Source: Anaerolineae bacterium (lineage in GTDB: Bacteria; Chloroflexota; Anaerolineae; UBA4142; SHND01). Taken from it: a DNA stretch of 64,000 nt. Under the pieces are notes generated by a model, which worked only from the letters and a program-made list of their open reading frames with translations, did no database searches and was not told where the DNA came from. Of this stretch, positions 26,941 through 36,112 are shown one piece after another. How positions within the stretch are numbered: position 1 is the first letter of the stretch; each line of letters opens with the position of its first letter. The DNA lies in the NCBI GenBank assembly GCA_020851635.1, contig JADZCJ010000089.1, positions 42,894 to 106,893 of the forward strand. The letters are read 5' to 3'. Both the position numbers and the translations under genes were made by a program.

Positions 26941-27282
26941 GTGCATGAATTTGGCGTCGCCCAGCAAATGTTGAGTCTCGCCCTGGCGTATGCAAAACAA
27001 AACAACGCTGTCCGCATCACCGAGTTTTCTATTGAAATGAGCCAAGCCGCCAACGAGAGCGAGGACTCGCTGCGGCTTCATCTCGAAACTCTGGCGCGCG
27101 GTACGATGGCGGAAGGCGCGCGCGTGGACATTCAACGCGTGCCCACGCATCTGCACTGCTTGAAATGCGGCAATGAATTCGAGCAAGAGTATGCAGGTGA
27201 GGCGTGCCCAAAATGCTCCAGCGCGCGCGTGATACCAAAACCGATTGACGAATTCAAATTGGCGAGCATTGAAATAGATTGA
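26941..27282 (+). CDS. hypA: Hydrogenase nickel incorporation protein HypA
   Basis: 113 residues. Start is GTG 26941, giving the invariant Met-His-Glu N-terminus (His 2 binds nickel); GGAGG lies at 26928-26932, 8 bases before. A zinc-binding domain follows with LHCLKCGNEFEQEY and EACPKCSS (two CxxC pairs). HypA delivers nickel to NiFe-hydrogenase precursors, usually with the GTPase HypB. HypC, HypD and HypE follow in the same direction, but hypB and hypF are not within the window. Confidence 0.95.
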   Translation: MHEFGVAQQMLSLALAYAKQNNAVRITEFSIEMSQAANESEDSLRLHLETLARGTMAEGARVDIQRVPTHLHCLKCGNEFEQEYAGEACPKCSSARVIPKPIDEFKLASIEID

Positions 27283-27321
27283 GACTGACCTCGGTAGCAA
27301 GCCGGTGAGGAGAATCGAACA

Positions 27322-27621
27322 ATGTGTTTGGGTGTTCCGGGAAAAATTGTTGAAATCCACGACACGGACGGTCTGCGAATGGGCAAGGTGGATTTTGGCG
27401 GCGTCACGCGCCAAGCATGTCTCGCGTACGTGCCCGACGCGCAGGTTGGCGATTACACCGTGATCCATGTCGGTTTTGCCATCAGCCGCTTGAGCGAACA
27501 AGAGGCGTTCGAGTCGCTTCAAACCATCCGCGAAATGGTCAATCTGGAAGAGGAGCTGGAACCGGAAAAAGCATTCGGCAAATCGCCCCAACATCCGCCG
27601 AATCGGACCCCTGATCTCTGA
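27322..27621 (+). CDS. hypC: Hydrogenase assembly chaperone HypC
   Basis: 99 residues. Begins [14 protein letters not shown], the family signature in which Cys 2 coordinates the Fe(CN)2CO unit carried to the hydrogenase large subunit. [38 protein letters not shown] OB-fold continues in the expected order; only the last 20 residues ([19 protein letters not shown]) are longer than usual and probably disordered. Four bases separate its stop from hypD. Confidence 0.95.
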   Translation: MCLGVPGKIVEIHDTDGLRMGKVDFGGVTRQACLAYVPDAQVGDYTVIHVGFAISRLSEQEAFESLQTIREMVNLEEELEPEKAFGKSPQHPPNRTPDL

Positions 27622-27625
27622 ACCT

Positions 27626-28732
27626 ATGAAATACGTTACCGAATACCGCGATGCCAAACTCGTTCACGGGGTGTTGGAAGAAATCCGACACACCGTTACG
27701 CGCCCGTGGACGCTGATGGAGATTTGCGGAGGTCAAACACATGCGATCGTGCGCCACGGCATTGACCAACTCTTGCCGTCTCAAGTAGAGCTCGTCCACG
27801 GTCCCGGTTGTCCTGTCTGCGTCACGCCCCTCGAATTGATTGACAAGGCGCTGGCAATCGCCTCGCGCCCCGACGTCATTTTCACGTCATACGGCGACAT
27901 GCTGCGCGTGCCCGGCAGTGGGCGCCATTTATTTTCGGTGCGCGCGATGGGGGGCGACGTGCGCGTCGTCTATTCGCCCCTTGATGCAGTCAAACTCGCG
28001 CAGCAAAATCCCGACAAACAGGTCGTCTTTTTTGCCATCGGCTTTGAAACGACCGCGCCCGCAAACGCCATGAGTGTGCTCCAGGCGCGTGCGCTCGGCG
28101 TGCAAAATTACAGCGTCCTCGTTTCTCATGCCTGCGTCCCCCCTGCAATGCATGCCATCCTGAGTGCGCCCTTGAACCGCGTGCAAGGATTTCTCGCGGC
28201 GGGGCATGTTTCTGCCGTCATGGGGTATTGGGAATATCCGCCACTCGCCGAAAAATATCAGGTGCCGATCGTGGTGACGGGCTTTGAACCGCTCGACATT
28301 GCGCAGGGTGTTTTGACATTGGTGCAAATGCTCGAACAGGGGCGCGTGGGGGTTGAAAACGCCTATGTGCGCGCTGTGACATTTCAGGGCAATCTGCCCG
28401 CGCAGCAAGTCATCGGGCAGGTCCTGGAACTGTGCGACCGCAAATGGCGCGGCATTGGCACGATCCCGATGAGCGGCTGGCGTTTGCGTCCGGAATTTCG
28501 AGAATATGACGCCGAAGCGCGTTTTGACCTCGGCGAAATTCACACCCACGAATCCCCCTCGTGCATCGCGGGCAAAATCTTGCAGGGTCTTGCCAAACCG
28601 CATGATTGCCCTGTCTTTGGCACAACCTGCACCCCCGAACGCCCGCTCGGCGCGACGATGGTGTCGAGCGAGGGCGCGTGCGCTGCCTATTACAAATATG
28701 GGCGTCATCACGCGCTTTTGGAGCAGGCGTGA
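27626..28732 (+). CDS. hypD: Hydrogenase maturation protein HypD
   Basis: 368 residues, iron-sulfur protein at which the Fe(CN)2CO cofactor is built with HypC and HypE. Motifs: [16 protein letters not shown] near residue 36 (Cys for iron binding), [12 protein letters not shown] near 60, [14 protein letters not shown], and the C-terminal 4Fe-4S cysteines in [13 protein letters not shown] and [15 protein letters not shown]. Length is standard. The stop codon overlaps by one base the start codon of hypE, showing translational coupling. Confidence 0.96.
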   Translation: MKYVTEYRDAKLVHGVLEEIRHTVTRPWTLMEICGGQTHAIVRHGIDQLLPSQVELVHGPGCPVCVTPLELIDKALAIASRPDVIFTSYGDMLRVPGSGRHLFSVRAMGGDVRVVYSPLDAVKLAQQNPDKQVVFFAIGFETTAPANAMSVLQARALGVQNYSVLVSHACVPPAMHAILSAPLNRVQGFLAAGHVSAVMGYWEYPPLAEKYQVPIVVTGFEPLDIAQGVLTLVQMLEQGRVGVENAYVRAVTFQGNLPAQQVIGQVLELCDRKWRGIGTIPMSGWRLRPEFREYDAEARFDLGEIHTHESPSCIAGKILQGLAKPHDCPVFGTTCTPERPLGATMVSSEGACAAYYKYGRHHALLEQA

Positions 28733-29805
28733 TGGGTGAAAATGGAAATTTGAACCCGGTCACGCTGGAGGGTCCGGTCTGTCCCCTGCCGCTCCAACCG
28801 ACCGAGTATGTTGTATTGGGACACGGCAGCGGGGGCAAACTCTCGCGCGATCTCGTCACAAAATTGTTTTTGCCGCCGTTCGACAACCCGATTCTGCGCG
28901 CAGGCGACGACGCGGGCATTGTGGGCATCGCCGGCTCGCGCCTCGCCATCAGCACCGATTCGCATGTCGTGACGCCGCTCTTTTTTCCCGGCGGGGATAT
29001 CGGCAGACTCGCCGTGTGCGGCACCGTCAATGATCTGGCAATGATGGGCGCGACACCGCGCTATTTGACCGTTGGCTTTATTCTCGAAGAAGGATTGGAA
29101 ATGCGCGTGCTCGAACGCGTGGTTGCCTCGATGCGCGCCGCCGCGCAGGAAGCGGTTGTGCAAATCGTTGCGGGCGACACCAAGGTCGTGCAAAAAGGCA
29201 AGGCGGATGGGTTATATATCAACACGGCGGGTGTGGGCAGCGTGGCTGACGGGGTCGAGATTGCGGGGGCGAACGCGCGCCCGGGCGACGTGGTCATTCT
29301 TTCCGGCGCCATGGGCGATCACGGCATCGCCGTGTTGAGCGCCCGCGGAGAATTGGATTTTCAAGCGCAAGTGACGAGCGATATTGCGCCCTTGAACCAT
29401 CTGGTCGGCGAGATGCTCACAGCTGGCGCCGACATTCATGTTCTGCGTGACCCGACGCGCGGCGGGGTCGCAACCGCTCTGAACGAAATCGCGCAGCAGT
29501 CGAACGCCGGAATCATCCTTGACGAAGCCCACCTGCCCGTCCGCCCTGCGGTCGCCGCGGCATGTGAGATGCTGGGCTTTGACCCGCTGTATGTCGCAAA
29601 TGAGGGGAAATTGCTCGCCGTGGTTGCGCCCGGGGATGCCGAACGTGTGCTCCGCGTAATGCGCGCCTCGCTCTATGGGCAGGGCGCCGCCATCATCGGA
29701 CATGTTGTCACTGGACCGCGCGGGCGGGTCTTGATGCGCACAGCAATCGGCAGTACGCGGGTGGTGGATGTATTGGCGGGCGAGCTGCTGCCGCGCATCT
29801 GTTGA
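28732..29805 (+). CDS. hypE: Hydrogenase maturation protein HypE
   Basis: 357 residues. The ATG at 28732 overlaps the hypD stop (TGATG). PurM-like ATP-binding fold: VLGHGSGGKLSRDLV, LRAGDDAGIVGIAGSRLAISTD split over residues 45-65, FFPGGDIGRLAVCGTVNDLA, VVQIVAGDTKVVQKG, and HVLRDPTRGGVATALNE. The protein ends PRIC, the C-terminal Cys that is carbamoylated by HypF and then dehydrated to thiocyanate. The tail is thus functional. HypF is not in the window. A strong bidirectional terminator follows at 29845-29890. Confidence 0.96.
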   Translation: MGENGNLNPVTLEGPVCPLPLQPTEYVVLGHGSGGKLSRDLVTKLFLPPFDNPILRAGDDAGIVGIAGSRLAISTDSHVVTPLFFPGGDIGRLAVCGTVNDLAMMGATPRYLTVGFILEEGLEMRVLERVVASMRAAAQEAVVQIVAGDTKVVQKGKADGLYINTAGVGSVADGVEIAGANARPGDVVILSGAMGDHGIAVLSARGELDFQAQVTSDIAPLNHLVGEMLTAGADIHVLRDPTRGGVATALNEIAQQSNAGIILDEAHLPVRPAVAAACEMLGFDPLYVANEGKLLAVVAPGDAERVLRVMRASLYGQGAAIIGHVVTGPRGRVLMRTAIGSTRVVDVLAGELLPRIC

Positions 29806-29844
29806 CCATTACCAAATACGCAAGATAGCAGTTCTGAACAAAAT

Positions 29845-29890
29845 AAAATAGAGGGCAGCAATGAAAAGTCCACTGCTGCCCTCTATTTTT
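29845..29890. terminator. Bidirectional intrinsic terminator
   Basis: Exact 16-bp stem (29845-29860 with 29874-29889), A-rich before and T-rich after (TATTTTT). Lies between the converging hypE and the gene ending at 29917. Confidence 0.85.
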
Positions 29891-29916
29891 CCTACTGATC
29901 CATCCCAACGACAACA

Positions 29917-30366
29917 TCAATACGCTTTATTTGCGTCCTTGCGACTGTTGAGCAGGTGCCCGAGAAAGTCGCGGGCGCCGGTGCCGACCAGACCCCAGAG
30001 CAAAAGCGGTTCGGGCGCTATTTCGAGAAACAGACCGAGGAGCGCAGGAAACACAATCGAGATGGGGTTCGCGGCGATATCGGGCGAACCCTGTGCCGCC
30101 CAGATGCCGATAATGTTGGTGACGATGCCATAGACATACGAAAGCAGACCGACGGCAACCACCGTCAGGGAATGATTCATGCCCTCTTCGTTAAAGACAA
30201 GCTCGATCACGGTCACCGAGATGGCGAGGACATAGCCCATCCACACATACTGCGGCAGCACAAAATTGAACCCATCCGCGGAGAATTGGACAGAAACAAA
30301 CCACAAAACGACGGCGACGCCGACCGCCAAAAGGTGAATCAGTTGTTCGTAACGCTTTTCGGTCAT
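29917..30366 (-). CDS. Small polytopic membrane protein, 149 aa
   Basis: Four hydrophobic segments: about residues 9-27 (HLLAVGVAVVLWFVSVQF), 37-59 (YVWMGYVLAISVTVIELVF), 66-92 (LTVVAVGLLSYVYGIVTNIIG) and 101-128 (NPISIVFPALLGLFLEIAPE). The polar C-terminus (SRKDANKAY) should be cytoplasmic. AAGGAGG lies 8 bases before the ATG, so the start is secure. Family not recognised. Isolated between the hyp genes and the CBS/kinase pair. 30367-30748 upstream holds no gene that I can see. Confidence 0.7.
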   Translation of the reverse strand: MTEKRYEQLIHLLAVGVAVVLWFVSVQFSADGFNFVLPQYVWMGYVLAISVTVIELVFNEEGMNHSLTVVAVGLLSYVYGIVTNIIGIWAAQGSPDIAANPISIVFPALLGLFLEIAPEPLLLWGLVGTGARDFLGHLLNSRKDANKAY

Positions 30367-30748
30367 CAGTTGCCTCCTTCAAAAAGCATTTTGACCCCAA
30401 AAGACGGGGTCTGAGCGTTACCAAAAAGTTAGCCGCGTCCGATTGGACGCGTTATAGTGTCAAACGCGCAAAATAACTTACCAACTTTCAGAACAGATGT
30501 GCGGAATTGGGGTTGGGGGCGCGGTCCGCGCGCGGCGGACGGACGAATTCGGCAAGACCGGACGTGGGTTGTCCCGGTGCCCCGTGACATTTGCCCCTTG
30601 TCACCGAGCGGGGGAGGTTCTATCCTGACGGCGGAGCTTGCGCCCGGACCGCCATACTGACACCAAAAAGGAATCGAATTTGTACTCGAATTTGACCAAA
30701 ACAGAGCACCATTGTGTCATAGAACACACAACTGCGGAGGTCAGTGAA

Positions 30749-31213
30749 ATGCAAACCAGATTTGTAAGGGATTGGATGACGCCCAACCCCATCACGATTG
30801 TTCCCAAGACCACCCTGCCCGATGCGCACAAATTGATGAAAGACTCGAAAATCAGGCGCTTGCCAGTGGTTGATCACGGGCGGCTCGTCGGCATTGTGAC
30901 GCTCGGCGATGTGCGCGAGGCGCAGCCGTCGGATGCCACAACCCTCGGCATCTACGAACTGAATTATCTGTTGAGCAAGCTGACCGTGGACAAGATCATG
31001 ACCCGCGAGCCGCTCACCATCCGCCCCGATGCGACGATCCAGGAGGCGGCGCGCGTGATGCTTGACCACAAGATTGGCGGACTGCCCGTAATGGAGGGCG
31101 ACCGCATTGTCGGCATTATTACCGAATCGGATATCTTTCGAGTTCTGGCAAAAGAACCGGAAGACCATCACCCTGAACGGCTCCAGGAAAACAGGGTTGA
31201 CACGCGGAGCTGA
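30749..31213 (+). CDS. CBS-domain pair protein
   Basis: 154 residues from ATG 30749 (GGAGG at 30736-30740). Two CBS motifs: VRDWMTPNPITIVPKTTLPD with KIRRLPVVDHGRLVGIVTLGDV, and VDKIMTREPLTIRPDATIQE with KIGGLPVMEGDRIVGIITESD. CBS pairs (Bateman modules) bind adenosine nucleotides and regulate partner proteins. The histidine-kinase gene starts one base after its stop, so the two are coupled; the CBS protein could report energy state to the kinase. No catalytic domain is present. Confidence 0.9.
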   Translation: MQTRFVRDWMTPNPITIVPKTTLPDAHKLMKDSKIRRLPVVDHGRLVGIVTLGDVREAQPSDATTLGIYELNYLLSKLTVDKIMTREPLTIRPDATIQEAARVMLDHKIGGLPVMEGDRIVGIITESDIFRVLAKEPEDHHPERLQENRVDTRS

Positions 31214-32464
31214 GTGAAAGCTGTGATGCCAGTAACGCAAACCGAGCGCCAGCTTGCCGCCATTGCGGCGGATTCGGCGGATGCTATCATCATGCTTGAC
31301 AACGCCGGGCTGATTCAAACCTGGAATCGCGGCGCCGAGATCCTCTTTGGCTATCATGCCGAAGAGGTGATCGGCAAGCATTTCCAGTTCTTGCTGCCTT
31401 CGGACTTGCGCGCCGGTCCGGAAATCGAGCGGATGCAAAAGGAACTGCTCGAGCAGGGAAACGTCCGCAATTTTGTCACCCAACGAGTCACGCAGGACGG
31501 TCGCGTGCTCACCGTGGAATTGACGCGCACCCTGCTGCGAGATGAACAGGGTAACGCAGTCGGCTCGTCCGCGATTCTGCGCGATGTGACCGAGCGCGAG
31601 CAGGTGCAGGCGCAAATTCGCGAGCTCAATCGCCATCTAGAGACCCAAGTCGCCGCGCGCACCCGCGAGCTCTCGGAGGCGAACGAGCGTCTGCGTCTCC
31701 GCCAGCGCGAATTGGAAAAAGCAAACGCAAAACTGGAACAGCTGGATGCGCTCAAATCAGAATTTGTCTCTTTGGTGTCGCACGAATTACGCGCCCCGCT
31801 GACAAATATTTCCGGCTCGCTGCAGCTGCTCCTCGCAGAAGACAGCGAGAGTCCGCTCTCGCCAAATCAACGGGAAATTTTGGCGCTGGCAAACGAACAA
31901 ACGAACCATTTGACGCGTCTGGTCAAGGGCGTGCTGGATGTGGCGCGCATCGAGTCAGGACAAATGCCCCTGTCCCTCCAGGCATTCGACCCGCTCAAGG
32001 TCATCGAGCGCAACCTCGAACAGTGGCGCGTGTGCGATACAAATCACATCTGGCAAGCGCCCGTGATCTCTAATTTGCCCTCTGCCTGGGGCGACCCGGA
32101 CCGGGTGGAAGAAGTGTTCATGAACCTCTGCGACAATGCCTCGAAATACTCGCAGATGGGCGGCGTCATCAGCATTGACACGCAGGTTGTCGAGCATCGG
32201 CTGGTTGTAAGTGTCAGCGATCAGGGGATGGGCATCGCTCCGCAAGAGCTCGACAAGATTTTTGACAAATTCAATCGGATCGAACGCGGCGACGCGCGCC
32301 AGACGTATGGGTACGGCTTGGGGCTGTATATCTCGCGCAAGTTTATTCAAGCGATGGGCGGCGAGTTATGGGCAGAGAGCCGCGAGGGGCAAGGTTCCGT
32401 ATTCTTTTTCTCCTTGCCCCTCGCCGGACACAGCAACCTCAGCCCGACCAAGCCGCCGCTTTGA
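31214..32464 (+). CDS. PAS-domain sensor histidine kinase
   Basis: 416 residues from GTG 31214 (GGAG 5 bases upstream); ATG 31226 is an alternative. PAS domain at about 8-125 (SADAIIMLDNAGLIQTWNRG, GYHAEEVIGKHF), coiled coil about 130-180, HisKA with phospho-acceptor His 190 in LVSHELRAPL, and HATPase_c with N-box NLCDNASKYS, G1 DQGMGIAP and G2 YGLGLYISRK. No membrane segment, so a cytoplasmic sensor. No response regulator gene is adjacent on this strand. Preceded by the CBS protein. Confidence 0.92.
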   Translation: MKAVMPVTQTERQLAAIAADSADAIIMLDNAGLIQTWNRGAEILFGYHAEEVIGKHFQFLLPSDLRAGPEIERMQKELLEQGNVRNFVTQRVTQDGRVLTVELTRTLLRDEQGNAVGSSAILRDVTEREQVQAQIRELNRHLETQVAARTRELSEANERLRLRQRELEKANAKLEQLDALKSEFVSLVSHELRAPLTNISGSLQLLLAEDSESPLSPNQREILALANEQTNHLTRLVKGVLDVARIESGQMPLSLQAFDPLKVIERNLEQWRVCDTNHIWQAPVISNLPSAWGDPDRVEEVFMNLCDNASKYSQMGGVISIDTQVVEHRLVVSVSDQGMGIAPQELDKIFDKFNRIERGDARQTYGYGLGLYISRKFIQAMGGELWAESREGQGSVFFFSLPLAGHSNLSPTKPPL

Positions 32465-32484
32465 GGCAAATGACCCTGCCCGCC

Positions 32485-32919
32485 TCAGGCGGGTTCCGGG
32501 TCGTGCGGCTTGTATAATTCGAGCGCGCTCAGAATGGCAATGGAGAGAATGATCAAAGCGGACAAAACACACCAGGGGCAGATTTCATAGATAACATACA
32601 ACTCGATATATGTAAGATACGCGGAAAATACAACCCCCACCGCCGCCATCAGAAACAATAGTCGCGGGGCCCATTCGAGTGCAATCCCGCGTATGAGCGC
32701 AACGCTCAGTATAAAAATGGCGGCATAAGCGCCAATCCCCCAGAGCGCGACCGGCAGACCCAAAAACTCCGAAAAACGACTGGTATTGACCGACTGACAA
32801 TCTCCCACACCAAAGCAAACGGCGCTCCACCATCCCCAATGGACCGTGAGCAGATACGCCGAGACGGCGATGCCGAGCAGCGCGAGAACAGCTATGGCAA
32901 GCGGACGTGAAAGTTTCAT
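32485..32919 (-). CDS. Vitamin K epoxide reductase (VKOR) family protein
   Basis: 144 residues with four membrane helices. Active-site cysteines: CFGVGDCQSVNTSRF (loop pair, followed by the conserved Ser) and ICPWCVLSALI (CxxC in the fourth helix). Bacterial VKOR reoxidises DsbA-like proteins and passes electrons to quinone, so it drives disulfide formation outside the cytoplasm. It starts one base after the stop of the DsbA-like gene (32921-33604), consistent with a two-gene operon. Confidence 0.93.
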   Translation of the reverse strand: MKLSRPLAIAVLALLGIAVSAYLLTVHWGWWSAVCFGVGDCQSVNTSRFSEFLGLPVALWGIGAYAAIFILSVALIRGIALEWAPRLLFLMAAVGVVFSAYLTYIELYVIYEICPWCVLSALIILSIAILSALELYKPHDPEPA

Positions 32920-32920
32920 G

Positions 32921-33604
32921 TCAGGGCTGCGGAATCAGCGAATCAAGCAGTGAGGTGAACTGCCCCATCGGCAGCAAGCCCTCTACAAAGCGGCCGTTGA
33001 TATAGAATGAAGGAGTTGCGCGGATATTGCGCGCCTGCGCTTCACTTTTCTCCTGCTGGATTAATGCGCTATACTTGCTGCTGTCCAGACAGGCATTGAA
33101 CGCGGCTGTGTCGAGATTCATCTCGGATGCAAAGCGTTTCAAATTGTCGCGGCTAAAAGCGCCGACGTTCTCGCCCGTTTGGTTATCAAACAACTTGGTG
33201 GCATATTCCCAGAATTTGCCCTGATCATTGGCGCACTCGGCTGCTTGCGCCGCCCATTCCGATTCGGGTCCGATAAATGCAAAATTGTGATAAATTACCT
33301 GGACTTTGCCGGTGTCAATGTATTTTTCGGCGAGCTCGCGAATGGCGAGTTCGGCGCGACGGCAAATGGGGCATTGAAAATCGGAATACATATCAATCTT
33401 GACCGGCGCGGCGGCATTGCCCAAAACGCGCCCGGCGTTCAAAACCGAGGGCGGCGCGACCGGTTTCGACGTAGCGTTCATATTGATCAAGACCAGCGCC
33501 AGCACCAAGACCGCGGCGGCGGCGACTCCGCCGATAATCCATATCGAATTGTTGCGGCTCGTCTTTTTGGCGGCACGCCCTTTTTGTGAGATCGGTTTTG
33601 CCAT
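32921..33604 (-). CDS. DsbA-like membrane-anchored thiol oxidoreductase
   Basis: 227 residues. Cytoplasmic basic N-terminus, one membrane anchor at about 22-42 (WIIGGVAAAAVLVLALVLI), then a thioredoxin fold with the active site SDFQCPICRRAELA near residue 78 and the cis-Pro loop IRATPSFYINGRFVEG near 200. This is the DSBA/thioredoxin_4 (BdbD-like) type that oxidises cysteines of exported proteins. VKOR at 32485 is the expected electron partner. Two further Cys residues (ECAND, ACLDS) may form a structural disulfide. Confidence 0.93.
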   Translation of the reverse strand: MAKPISQKGRAAKKTSRNNSIWIIGGVAAAAVLVLALVLINMNATSKPVAPPSVLNAGRVLGNAAAPVKIDMYSDFQCPICRRAELAIRELAEKYIDTGKVQVIYHNFAFIGPESEWAAQAAECANDQGKFWEYATKLFDNQTGENVGAFSRDNLKRFASEMNLDTAAFNACLDSSKYSALIQQEKSEAQARNIRATPSFYINGRFVEGLLPMGQFTSLLDSLIPQP

Positions 33605-33841
33605 GATTTTTCCTCATCCATCCATCATCGAATATACTTGCGCGCGCAAGAGAATACGCCTGCGTTGATTACGATTGCTCGCGTCCGAACAGGGTATGGG
33701 ACACGCATGGCTTTGCCATTTCAAGACGCACAGTCGCCCATCCCAGCCAAATTTTGGGATTTTTCGGATGCAGACTACTGTAGGGCATCTCTCTTGGATC
33801 GCCAAAGGGCAAACGTCATCTGCGCCGCATGACATATGCCC

Positions 33842-33870
33842 TTAACCCCTGTGCCCTTTGTCATTATAAT
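33842..33870 (+). promoter_or_regulatory. Promoter for the radical SAM gene
   Basis: Perfect TATAAT (33865-33870) with a weak TTAACC (33842-33847) 17 bases upstream. The remainder of 33605-33914 holds no gene that I recognise. Confidence 0.55.
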
Positions 33871-33914
33871 ACTCGGCGCTTGCTGCCAACGTAAATACGT
33901 TTGAGGTTCCGGTA

Positions 33915-35315
33915 TTGAAAATTTTACTCATTTCGCCCGAAGCACGACTCTGGAATTCACGCACACACATCCACAACGGGCTGGGCTATCTTGCGGGCGC
34001 GCTGCGCGCCGCGGGCTATCATGCGCTGGATATTTTCGACGGCGCCGTCGAAGCGGAAACGCTCGCCGAACGCTTGACGCGAGACCCTGTTGACGTGGTT
34101 GGCATCTCGACGCCGACGCCGTTGATAGAAGCTGCATGGGAGTATGCGCGGGTCGCCAAGTCATTCGGCGCAGTTACAATTCTCGGCGGACCGCACCCGA
34201 CGCTTTTGCCGGACGAATCCCTCCAACCGACACAGATTGACATGGTCGTGCGGGGTGAGGGCGAAGCCGCGCTGGTCCAAGTGGTCCGCGCGCTGGAGCA
34301 AGGAGCGCCGAAAAACAATCTGGCACAGATTCTGGGGCTGTCATGGAAGGACGCCCAGGGCAAGATTCACCACAATGTCGCGCGCCCCCTCGAATCCGAC
34401 CTCGAAGCTATTCCTCTGCCCGCCTATGACTTGTTCAAAATCGAGCGATACACCAATTTGCAGCCCCTGACGGATGGGCTGGACCCAAATGCCCGCGCCT
34501 ACACAATCCTCACCTCACGCGGCTGCCCATACAAGTGCACATATTGTTCCAAGCCGATTACGGGTGACACGTGGCGGGCGCGTTCGGTCGAAAGCGTTTT
34601 GCAGGAATGGGAGATGCTCGTCCGCGAACTGCGCGCGACCGAAATCGGCATCACCGACGATATTTGGAATCTGAATCTCAAGCGCGCCAAAGCATTGTGT
34701 CGCGGCTTGATTGACCGGGGGTTGAATACCGTGCCCTGGGTGACGATCCACGGCATGAAGGTGAATCATACCGATGCCGAACTCTTTTGCCTGATGAAAC
34801 AAGCGGGGTGCCGGCGAGTGGGGTTTGGGGTAGAAAGCGGCGACCCGGAAATTCTCAAGAACGTGGTGAAAAAAGCCCAGACGCTGACGCAGGTGCGCGA
34901 TGCCTTCAAGCATGCGCGCGCCGCCGGACTGCAAACCATGGGCTTTTTCATCTATGGAATGCCCGGCGAGGATGCCGCGACCATGGACAAGACGACGGAC
35001 CTGGCGCTGGACCTGGACCCCGACCTGGCACACTTTATGATTGCCGCGCCGTATCCCGGCACTGCCTTGTGGGAAACGGTCAAGCGCGACGGAAAACTGT
35101 ATGCCCGGACGTGGAGCGATCTGGCAATCCAGTCCGACCACACTCATTTCGAGTATCCCGGCATGGACCCGAAACTGGTCGAACAGAAATGGCACGAAGC
35201 GTATCGCCGTTTTTATTTTCGTCCCAAACGCCTGTGGCGCAAAGCCACCCAACTCGACACGTGGACGCATTTTCCCGAACGGGTCAAGGACGCATTTCGC
35301 TTTTTCAAGGCATAA
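33915..35315 (+). CDS. B12-binding radical SAM protein
   Basis: 466 residues from TTG 33915, chosen because it begins KILLISPEARLWNSR as cobalamin-domain proteins do and GAGG lies at 33903-33906. Residues about 1-135 are a cobalamin-binding-like domain (VVGISTPTPLIEAAWEYARV, TILGGPHPTLLPDE). The radical SAM core starts with TSRGCPYKCTYCSKPITG, the CxxxCxxC that holds the 4Fe-4S cluster. VGFGVESGDPEILKNV and GFFIYGMPGED follow. Similar to hopanoid/lipid and BchE-type methylases or cyclases; substrate unknown. A bidirectional terminator follows directly. Confidence 0.9.
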   Translation: MKILLISPEARLWNSRTHIHNGLGYLAGALRAAGYHALDIFDGAVEAETLAERLTRDPVDVVGISTPTPLIEAAWEYARVAKSFGAVTILGGPHPTLLPDESLQPTQIDMVVRGEGEAALVQVVRALEQGAPKNNLAQILGLSWKDAQGKIHHNVARPLESDLEAIPLPAYDLFKIERYTNLQPLTDGLDPNARAYTILTSRGCPYKCTYCSKPITGDTWRARSVESVLQEWEMLVRELRATEIGITDDIWNLNLKRAKALCRGLIDRGLNTVPWVTIHGMKVNHTDAELFCLMKQAGCRRVGFGVESGDPEILKNVVKKAQTLTQVRDAFKHARAAGLQTMGFFIYGMPGEDAATMDKTTDLALDLDPDLAHFMIAAPYPGTALWETVKRDGKLYARTWSDLAIQSDHTHFEYPGMDPKLVEQKWHEAYRRFYFRPKRLWRKATQLDTWTHFPERVKDAFRFFKA

Positions 35316-35349
35316 AAAAATAGCATCTCTTTCGAGATGCTATTTTTTT
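35314..35349. terminator. Bidirectional intrinsic terminator
   Basis: A7-TAGCATCTC (35314-35329) pairs with GAGATGCTA-T7 (35334-35349), loop TTTC. It overlaps the stop codons of both converging genes. Confidence 0.92.
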
Positions 35350-36014
35350 CAGTCGGTCGGCATGTGGTCCTGAATCCGGTGCGTCACGGCATAGGCGGCG
35401 GCTTCGGAGCGGGTAGACAGATTCAGCTTGCTCAAGATGGAGCTGACATAGTTCCGCACCGTCTTTTCGCTCAAAAAGACCGCTTCGGCGATTTCCTTGT
35501 TGGTCTTGCCTTTGGCGACGAGGGCGAGAATTTTCAATTCCTGTTCCGACAATTCCGCAAATGCTTCATCCTCGGCTTTGCGCGACGCTTCGCGCACGCG
35601 CGAAAACACTTTTTGCATCAACAGCGGGTCCACCAGTGATTCGCCGCGCCCGATTTTTTCCAGCGCAGTGACCAGCTCGTTGCTGCCGATTTGTTTGAGC
35701 ACATAACCCGACGCGCCCGCCGCAATAGCATCAAACAACAAATCATCCTCAGCATACGAAGTGAGCATAATGACTTTGGTTTCGGGGTGCTGGGCAACTA
35801 TATCGCGCGTCGCTTCAATGCCGTTGCGACCCGGCAGACGAATATCCATGACGACGACATCGGGTTTATAGCGCGCCACGCGATCCAACGCCTCGGTCGC
35901 ATTGCTCGCTTCGGCGACGACCTGGAATTGAGGGTTGCGCGCAAGCAGGGCTTTTAGCCCCAGCCGCACCACTTCGTGATCGTCCACGAGAAGGATTTTG
36001 AGAGTTTTTGCCAT
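35349..36014 (-). CDS. NarL/FixJ-type response regulator
   Basis: 221 residues. Receiver domain with acidic pair VDDHE (11-12), phospho-acceptor Asp 57 in [13 protein letters not shown], Thr/Ser in [11 protein letters not shown] and Lys in GYVLKQIG. The C-terminal LuxR-type helix-turn-helix contains [20 protein letters not shown] and [15 protein letters not shown] transcription factor controlled by phosphorylation. It is divergent from the GAF-type histidine kinase at 36113, the probable partner, with 98 bases between the two start codons. Confidence 0.94.
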   Translation of the reverse strand: MAKTLKILLVDDHEVVRLGLKALLARNPQFQVVAEASNATEALDRVARYKPDVVVMDIRLPGRNGIEATRDIVAQHPETKVIMLTSYAEDDLLFDAIAAGASGYVLKQIGSNELVTALEKIGRGESLVDPLLMQKVFSRVREASRKAEDEAFAELSEQELKILALVAKGKTNKEIAEAVFLSEKTVRNYVSSILSKLNLSTRSEAAAYAVTHRIQDHMPTD

Positions 36015-36082
36015 GATTTAACAGCCAAAAGAGTCCGGGACAGTTGCCGCCGGTTTGGATGACAGCAAGATAGAACCTACGG

Positions 36083-36088
36083 TATAAT
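36083..36088 (+). promoter_or_regulatory. Candidate -10 box of the GAF kinase gene
   Basis: Perfect TATAAT 25 bases upstream of the ATG; no good -35 (TGACAG at 36060-36065, 17 bases upstream, is the nearest candidate). Confidence 0.35.
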
Positions 36089-36112
36089 TCGCAAGTCGGC
36101 GGAAATTATAAC

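Noticed and set aside
33605..33914. Gap inspected for tRNA or other structured RNA
   Set aside because: No cloverleaf-like set of stems or CCA end was found by eye; only a promoter-like TATAAT stands out.
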